From JBDKGV01 sp039798005 (lineage in GTDB: Bacteria > Fibrobacterota > Fibrobacteria > UBA5070): 17,132 bases of DNA. Below the pieces are notes generated by a model. The model worked only from the letters and a program-made list of their open reading frames with translations, searched no databases and had not been told where the DNA came from. Positions 12,980 through 17,132 of the stretch are shown one piece after another. The translations under genes were made by a program, and so were the position numbers. Within the stretch, counting starts at the first letter, position 1, and every line of letters starts with the position of its first letter. The stretch lies in contig JBDKGV010000056.1 in the NCBI GenBank assembly GCA_039798005.1, positions 1-17,132 on the forward strand, read 5' to 3'.

Positions 12980-14572
12980 TCAGTGGCGGAAGTGGCGGGT
13001 GCCGGTGAGCGCCATCGCCACTCCCAGCTCGTCGCACTTCTTGACCGAGTCGGCGTCGCGCACCGAGCCGCCCGGCTGGATCACGAGCTTGATGCCGAAC
13101 TCGGCCGCGGCCTCGATGTTGTCGCTGAAGGGGAAGAAGGCATCCGACGCGAACACCATCTTGCCGATCTCATCCTTCGCTTCCGCGTTGGGGGCCTGGC
13201 GCGCGAGCCAGTCCAGCACGCGGGGCTGGGCGAGCTTCACGTTCGAGTCGATGCGGTTGGGCTGGCCCATGCCGGCGCCCACCAGGGTGTACTGGCCGGG
13301 CATGTACTCGTAGCCGATCGCGATCGCGTTGGACTTGAGGTGCTTGCAGGCGGCCCAGGTGAAGGCGGCAAGGTCCTTCTTGGAGTCGGGGAACGCGGCG
13401 ACGGTCACGCTCTCGAACTTCTCCCACGACAGGGCGTCGCGGTCCTGCTCGAGCATGCCGCCAATCACGTGCTTGTAGACCTTGCGGTCGGCAGCTGCGG
13501 TGAAGTTCGGGATCTCAAGGATGCGGATGTCCTTGCTCTTGGCCTTGAGGAACTCCAAAGCATCGGCGTCGTAGCCCGGTGCCAGGAGGATCTCCACGAA
13601 GCGGCCTTTGAGCACCTCGGCGGTGGCGAGGTCCACCTTGCGGGTCACGGCGATCACCGAGCCGAAGGCCGAGACCGGGTCCCCTTCCCATGCCACGGCA
13701 AGCGCCTGGGCCTGGGTGGCGGCGGTGGCAAAGCCACAAGGATTGAGGTGCTTGATGACCACGGCGGCCGGAGCGGAAACCAGCTCGCGAGCGGCTTCCA
13801 GGGCGGCGTCGGCGTCGACGATGTTGTTGTAGGAGAGCTCCTTGCCGTGGTGCTGCACGAAGTTGCCCAAGGAGGACTCTCCGGCCTGCACAGCGATGCT
13901 CTCACGGAAGAAGGTGGCCTTCTGGTGGCCGTTCTCGCCGTAGCGCAGGGTCTCGCCCTGCTCGAAACGCAAGTCCAGACGCGACTCGGAGAGGTACTCC
14001 TTGGCGAAGTAGCGCTCGATGGCCGAGTCGTAGCGGCTGGTGGTCGCGTAGACCTTGACGGCCAAGGCCTTGCGGGTCTCAAGCGAGGTGTCGCCGTTTG
14101 CCTGGATCTCAGCCAGCACGCGGGCGTAGTCGGCCGGGTCGCAGACCACGGTGACGCGCTCGTGGTTCTTGGCGGCCGAGCGCAGCATCGACGGTCCGCC
14201 GATGTCGATGTTCTCGATCACGTCCTCGACCGGAGCGCCCTTGGCCACGGTGGCCTCGAACGGGTAGAGGTTCACGACCACGAGGTCGATCGGCTTGATG
14301 CCGTTCTTGTCCATGGCCTCCTTGTGGTCCGCCAGGTGCGGACGGCCCAGGAGTCCGCCGTGCACCTTGGGGTGCAGGGTCTTCACGCGGCCTTCGAGGA
14401 TCTCGGGGTGGCCGGTGAGGGCGTCGATGGCGGTGGGGGCAAGGCCTGCGTCGGCCAAGGCCTTCAGGGTGCCGCCGGTGGAGACGAGCTGGAAGCCTGC
14501 GGCCACCAGGCCCTTGGCGAACTCGACAAGTCCGGATTTATCAGAAACGGACAGGAGGGCGATGCGGCTCAT
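12980..14572 (-). CDS. purH: PurH, bifunctional AICAR formyltransferase / IMP cyclohydrolase
   Basis: A 530-residue enzyme of normal length that makes the last two steps of IMP synthesis: formylation of AICAR with 10-formyl-tetrahydrofolate, then ring closure. The N-terminal cyclohydrolase (MGS-like) domain starts RIALLSVSDKSGLVEFAKGL and includes STGGTLKAL, VVVNLYPFE and DIGGPSMLRSAAKN. The formyltransferase domain includes LRYGENGHQKATFF, the catalytic Lys274-His275 in IKHLNPCGFA, DPVSAFGSVIAV, LVGAGMGQPNRIDS and the terminal ASDAFFPFSDNIE and TGTRHFRH segments. The start at 14572 is chosen because it overlaps the purC stop as ATGA; the frame stays open 11 codons further without homology. 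Transcribed with purC and ended by the terminator at 12809-12833. Confidence 0.97.
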   Translation of the reverse strand: MSRIALLSVSDKSGLVEFAKGLVAAGFQLVSTGGTLKALADAGLAPTAIDALTGHPEILEGRVKTLHPKVHGGLLGRPHLADHKEAMDKNGIKPIDLVVVNLYPFEATVAKGAPVEDVIENIDIGGPSMLRSAAKNHERVTVVCDPADYARVLAEIQANGDTSLETRKALAVKVYATTSRYDSAIERYFAKEYLSESRLDLRFEQGETLRYGENGHQKATFFRESIAVQAGESSLGNFVQHHGKELSYNNIVDADAALEAARELVSAPAAVVIKHLNPCGFATAATQAQALAVAWEGDPVSAFGSVIAVTRKVDLATAEVLKGRFVEILLAPGYDADALEFLKAKSKDIRILEIPNFTAAADRKVYKHVIGGMLEQDRDALSWEKFESVTVAAFPDSKKDLAAFTWAACKHLKSNAIAIGYEYMPGQYTLVGAGMGQPNRIDSNVKLAQPRVLDWLARQAPNAEAKDEIGKMVFASDAFFPFSDNIEAAAEFGIKLVIQPGGSVRDADSVKKCDELGVAMALTGTRHFRH

Positions 14573-15456
14573 ACGGGGGCGTCCTTTCGGCCGGTCAGAC
14601 GGCAATACGCTTCACGGTACTTCTCGAGGGTCTTCTCGACAATTTCTGTCGGAAGTTCCGGTGCAGGCGGGTTCTTGTCCCAGGCCAGGGACTCGTAGTA
14701 GTCGCGCACGTACTGCTTGTCGAAGGAAGGCTGCCCCTTGCCCGGAGCGTAGCCGTCGGCGGGCCAGAAGCGGGAGCTGTCGGGGGTCAGGACCTCGTCG
14801 ATGAGGGAGACCTTGCCATCAATCAACCCGAACTCGAGCTTGGTGTCTGCAAGGATGATGCCCACCGAAGCGGCATGGGTGCGGGCCTTCTCGTAGATCG
14901 CGATGGAGGCTTCTTCCAGGTACTCGGCGATCTGGGGGCCGACGATCTTCTTTGCCTCTTCCACCGAGATGTTCTCGTCATGGCCGGCATCGGCCTTGGT
15001 GGAGGGGGTGAAGATGGTCTTCGGGAGCTGCTGGCACTCCTGGAGGCCGGCGGGAAGCTGGTGTCCGCAGATGGCGGAGGTCTTCTTGTAGTCCTTCCAG
15101 CCCGATCCGACGATGTAGCCGCGCACGATGCACTCGAGGTCGAAGCGCTTGGCCTTGCGCACGAGCATGGAACGGCCTTCCAGCTGGTCGGCGTAGGGCT
15201 TGAGGATCTCGGGGTAGTCCTTGACGTCTGTCGCCACCAGGTGGTGGGGGTAGCCGAGGTGCTCGAACCAGAACAGGCTCATCTGCGTGAGCAGGATGCC
15301 CTTGCCGGGAATGGCGGTCGGCGACACGGCATCGAAGGCCGAGATGCGGTCGGTGGCCACCAGCAGGAGGTTCTCGCCCAGGTCGTAGACGTCACGGACC
15401 TTGCCGCGGTGGGCAGGGACCAGTCCGATTTCGGATTGCAGAAGAGCTTTGGTCAT
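14569..15456 (-). CDS. purC: PurC, SAICAR synthetase (long type)
   Basis: A 295-residue enzyme that joins CAIR and aspartate with ATP, upstream of adenylosuccinate lyase and PurH in purine synthesis. Signatures include HRGKVRDVYDLGENLLLVAT, DRISAFD, PGKGILLTQMS, FDLECIVRGYIVGSGWKDY, LADTKLEFG and LIDEVLTPDSSRFW. The length fits the longer (yeast-like) form; the short enterobacterial form has ~237 residues. The start MTKALLQSEIG at 15456 precedes the conserved region by the usual distance; 14 extra upstream codons would run through the predicted promoter. Its stop overlaps the purH start by 4 bases, so the two are one translationally coupled operon. No Shine-Dalgarno is evident before ATG 15456. 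Confidence 0.96.
   Translation of the reverse strand: MTKALLQSEIGLVPAHRGKVRDVYDLGENLLLVATDRISAFDAVSPTAIPGKGILLTQMSLFWFEHLGYPHHLVATDVKDYPEILKPYADQLEGRSMLVRKAKRFDLECIVRGYIVGSGWKDYKKTSAICGHQLPAGLQECQQLPKTIFTPSTKADAGHDENISVEEAKKIVGPQIAEYLEEASIAIYEKARTHAASVGIILADTKLEFGLIDGKVSLIDEVLTPDSSRFWPADGYAPGKGQPSFDKQYVRDYYESLAWDKNPPAPELPTEIVEKTLEKYREAYCRLTGRKDAPV
14638..14650. repeat. GACA-N5-TGTC palindrome, site 5
   Basis: GACA-ATTTC-TGTC inside purC, in the codons for TEIV near the C-terminus. Confidence 0.45.
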
Positions 15457-15469
15457 GGTGGCGGCAAAG

Positions 15470-15511
15470 ATACCATTTGGACCTCGAATTTCCCTCAAGG
15501 AAGGTTGAGGG
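15470..15511 (-). promoter_or_regulatory. Putative purC promoter with overlapping operator-like inverted repeat
   Basis: On the minus strand TTGAGG (plus 15493-15498) could be a -35, with TGGTAT (plus 15470-15475) as a weak -10 after a 17-base spacer; TATCTT, two bases further on, is an alternative. The leader would be only a few bases. The -35 lies within one arm of a perfect inverted repeat, CCCTCAA-N6-TTGAGGG at 15492-15511, which is where a repressor would bind. It does not resemble the enterobacterial PurR box. Confidence 0.35.
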
Positions 15512-15570
15512 GCCTTTTTCCAGCCCTGCTCGCCCCCTTTTTCCGCAAAACCGAGCGTTGGGGCTCATCG

Positions 15571-15603
15571 GGCCTCCTCGCCTGCGGCTGCGGGGTCCCG
15601 CCG
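15571..15603 (-). repeat. Intergenic repeat, family 2, copy C
   Basis: On the minus strand this reads GGCGGG, then ACCCCGCAGCCG (15596-15585), one base, then AGGCGAGGAGGC (15583-15572). The same 12-mers, one with a single change, recur on the plus strand at 16605-16616 and 16649-16660, there separated by 32 bases. It lies just downstream of the outer-membrane protein gene, opposite in orientation to the copy upstream of it. Confidence 0.5.
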
Positions 15604-15633
15604 CTTCGCGCGACGGTCATGGGGCGGCTTGAG

Positions 15634-16494
15634 TTAGAACCCGTCGAAGTCGACTTGGGCTCCCGTTGAGATGGATGTGGTGCGCAGGTTCCACACGTTG
15701 TTGTTGTCCACGTTGGTGGACTGCTGGGTGAACGTCGCATCGACGATGAGCCACTTGAAAGGGGTCCAGGTGGCGCCTGCGCCGTATTCCCATGCCTGGT
15801 GGACGTTCTTGCTCCAGATCGAGATCAGTCCGGTGATGGGGTCGTAACCGGCGAAGACCTTGGGGGAAATGCTCAAGGGGGCATCGAACACCACGGCTGC
15901 GCCAAACGGGAAGGTGAACCAGGCCTTGTCCTCCGAATGGGTATAGCCGAGAGGACCTTTCGCCTCGGCGGAGAGGTAGCCCATCACCATCTTCCAGTAA
16001 AGGAGCGCCGAAAGCGGGATTCCACCGAGTCCGTTCCAGGCGGTGATGTCGCTGTTGATGCTCAGCTGCAAGGCCATCAGGTCGGGAGCATCGTCAGTCG
16101 TCCGGCCCGGTGCGCCATCGTCGAAGGTGAAGGAGCCTCCGTCGGCCCAAAGGAGTTCGAGGGTCTGGGTCGATCCGGTCGAATTCACGGAGGTGCGCAT
16201 CTCGTAGGTCGCGGTGCCTGATCCGCCCTTCTCAGCGCTTTCCCGCGCCCTTCGTTGCGCATCCGTCATGCGGCCGTAGTTCCCTGCGGCTCCGCTGAGC
16301 AGGCTGAGCAGGGATCCGGAAGGGTCGGTGACCTTCAGGGCCAGCGCCGGGGCCTGGAATTCCCACGGTTTCGCCGAGGTCTTGGCTCCTTGGACGGTCC
16401 CGGAAAAACGACCGATTCCGGCTCCCAAGGCCAAGCTGTGGGCCTGTTGGGCGAAAATGGTCAGGACGAGGGCGATGAGCGGACTTTTGCGCAT
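15634..16494 (-). CDS. Outer-membrane beta-barrel-like protein of unknown function
   Basis: A 286-residue exported protein with a signal peptide (MRKSPLIALVLTIFAQQAHS, cleavage near 20) and a C-terminal Phe (VDFDGF), the terminal residue preferred by outer-membrane barrel insertion. The second half has alternating hydrophobic strands such as WFTFPFGAAVVFDAPLSI, VFAGYDPITGLISIW and WEYGAGATWTPFKWLIVDATF. Around residues 60-95 there is a more helical, charged segment with NYGRMTDAQRRARESAEKG. The start is supported by AAGGAG 7 bases upstream of ATG 16494. No family is recognised. The gene stands alone and is bracketed by inverted copies of repeat family 2, which may mean it was acquired or moved as a unit. 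Confidence 0.75.
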   Translation of the reverse strand: MRKSPLIALVLTIFAQQAHSLALGAGIGRFSGTVQGAKTSAKPWEFQAPALALKVTDPSGSLLSLLSGAAGNYGRMTDAQRRARESAEKGGSGTATYEMRTSVNSTGSTQTLELLWADGGSFTFDDGAPGRTTDDAPDLMALQLSINSDITAWNGLGGIPLSALLYWKMVMGYLSAEAKGPLGYTHSEDKAWFTFPFGAAVVFDAPLSISPKVFAGYDPITGLISIWSKNVHQAWEYGAGATWTPFKWLIVDATFTQQSTNVDNNNVWNLRTTSISTGAQVDFDGF

Positions 16495-16592
16495 GGACGA
16501 ACTCCTTGGTGATCAGCTTCTCAAAAGCTAGAAAGATATCGAGTTTCAGAATCGTTTGCGGTGATGAGCTGCGCCAAGGACCGTGACCCGCG

Positions 16593-16660
16593 GGGCGGGC
16601 GCAGACCCCGGAGCCGAACCGTCCCTCGCCGCAGGGAGCGGACGGGTGAGGCGAGGAGGC
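16593..16660 (+). repeat. Intergenic repeat, family 2, copy D, with hairpin insert
   Basis: ACCCCGGAGCCG (16605-16616) and AGGCGAGGAGGC (16649-16660) match copy C but are separated by 32 bases that contain the stem TCCCT/AGGGA (16622-16626 with 16633-16637) inside a larger GC-rich fold. GGCGGG precedes in both copies. It lies upstream of the outer-membrane protein gene in non-coding DNA. Confidence 0.5.
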
Positions 16661-16720
16661 TGCGTGCCGACCGGCAGGGAGGCATAGGGCTTGGCCGGAC
16701 CGCAGGGCCGGGGCGCCCGG

Positions 16721-16755
16721 GAACAAGAAACGCCTCCCGGGGTGCGGAAGGCGTC
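16721..16755 (-). terminator. Intrinsic terminator of speA
   Basis: On the minus strand a 10-bp stem (GACGCCTTCC with GGGAGGCGTT, two G-U pairs) around a 7-base loop is followed by TCTTGTTC. It lies 34 bases beyond the speA stop. In the other direction the stem is followed by CATTTTG. Confidence 0.6.
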
Positions 16756-16760
16756 ATTTT

Positions 16761-16790
16761 GACGGGATCTGTCAGTTGACAATTCCTGTC
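16761..16790. repeat. GACA-N5-TGTC palindrome, site 6, with a degenerate neighbour
   Basis: GACA-ATTCC-TGTC at 16778-16790 overlaps the speA stop codon. A one-mismatch copy, GACG-GGATC-TGTC, precedes it at 16761-16773, so two units lie in tandem with a 17-base period between the speA stop and its terminator. Confidence 0.45.
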
Positions 16791-17132
16791 ATTCCTCCAG
16801 GTAGGTGTAGCCGTAGAGGCCCGAACGGTAGATGTTCAGGAACTCCTTGCCCTCGGCGGCGGTGATGCGCTTTTCCTTGACGGAATTCGTCACCCAGGCC
16901 TCGATGTCGCGCACCAGCTTCTTGTCGTCGAACTGCACGTATTCCAGCACGTCGGCCACGGATTCGCCGTCGATGATCTGGTCGATCTTCCAGCCGTCGC
17001 CCTCGACGTCGATGTGCACCGCGTTGGTGTCGCCGAAGAGGTTGTGCAGGTCGCCCAGGATCTCCTGGTAGGCACCCACCAGGTACACCGCCAGGTAGTA
17101 GTTCTCGCCCGGATTCACCACGTGCACGGGCA
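16789..17132 (-). CDS. speA: Biosynthetic arginine decarboxylase, C-terminal fragment
   Basis: The gene enters from the right edge; only the last ~114 codons are present. ENYYLAVYLVGAYQEILGDL, HNLFGDTNAVHIDV, VLEYVQFD and the terminal SGLYGYTYLEE are hallmarks of the SpeA-type PLP-dependent fold-III decarboxylase, which converts arginine to agmatine for polyamine synthesis. The PLP lysine and catalytic cysteine regions lie outside the window, so activity cannot be judged. It ends with TGA at 16789-16791 followed by palindromes and a terminator. Confidence 0.93.
   Translation of the reverse strand, partial: PVHVVNPGENYYLAVYLVGAYQEILGDLHNLFGDTNAVHIDVEGDGWKIDQIIDGESVADVLEYVQFDDKKLVRDIEAWVTNSVKEKRITAAEGKEFLNIYRSGLYGYTYLEE

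Noticed and set aside
12944..14698. Long plus-strand open frame (584 codons) opposite purH and purC
   Set aside because: It is antisense to two well-conserved genes and has low-complexity Val/Gly/His/Asp-rich composition typical of the mirror frame of GC-rich coding DNA.
15492..15520. Plus-strand intrinsic terminator (stem followed by a T-run)
   Set aside because: No plus-strand gene ends nearby. The stem coincides with the purC -35 region, so it is listed as an operator candidate instead.
16521..16782. Several small open frames on both strands between the outer-membrane protein gene and speA
   Set aside because: They overlap one another, the family-2 repeat and the speA terminator, and show only Arg/Pro/Gly-rich composition.

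Overview
The window is a GC-rich chromosomal segment with mostly housekeeping and cell-envelope genes. No transposase, phage gene, CRISPR array, tRNA or rRNA is visible. The best guess for the source is a Gram-negative bacterium of the Fibrobacterota or the wider Fibrobacterota/Bacteroidota group. The basis is that several exported proteins end in a short beta-rich tail resembling type IX secretion (T9SS) C-terminal domains, that there is an outer-membrane protein ending in Phe, and that lipoproteins are frequent. This placement is inference, not a search result.

Layout. (1) 1-2430: a membrane-anchored transglutaminase-like protein faces a coupled pair on the minus strand, a secreted protein and a small lipoprotein. 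(2) 2749-6005: a complete peroxide-defence locus. oxyR is divergent from ahpC-ahpF, and a recognisable four-tetrad OxyR operator lies between them. It overlaps the oxyR -10 box and abuts the ahpC -35 region, so one site could repress oxyR and activate ahpCF. (3) 6006-12820: an accessory block bounded by two direct copies of a mosaic intergenic repeat. It holds a secreted PL8 polysaccharide lyase, a convergent secreted Asp-box beta-propeller protein, a DinB/YfiT-like metalloenzyme and a lipoprotein of unknown function. (4) 12980-15456: purC-purH on the minus strand with a 4-base ATGA overlap, covering three consecutive late steps of IMP synthesis, with an intrinsic terminator downstream and an inverted repeat over the proposed promoter. 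(5) 15571-16660: an outer-membrane protein gene between oppositely oriented copies of a second mosaic repeat. (6) 16789-17132: the C-terminal end of biosynthetic arginine decarboxylase with its own terminator.

The least expected signals are non-coding. One is a pair of intergenic repeat families built of conserved blocks separated by interchangeable hairpins. Another is six copies of a palindrome GACA-N5-TGTC with an AT-rich centre, lying in genes and intergenic DNA alike and all in the right-hand 10 kb. A third is a group of three genes (oxyR, the PL8 lyase, the Asp-box protein) with no Shine-Dalgarno and a TANNNT box 6-7 bases before the ATG, as expected for leaderless mRNAs. I found no clear new defence, toxin or biosynthetic system.
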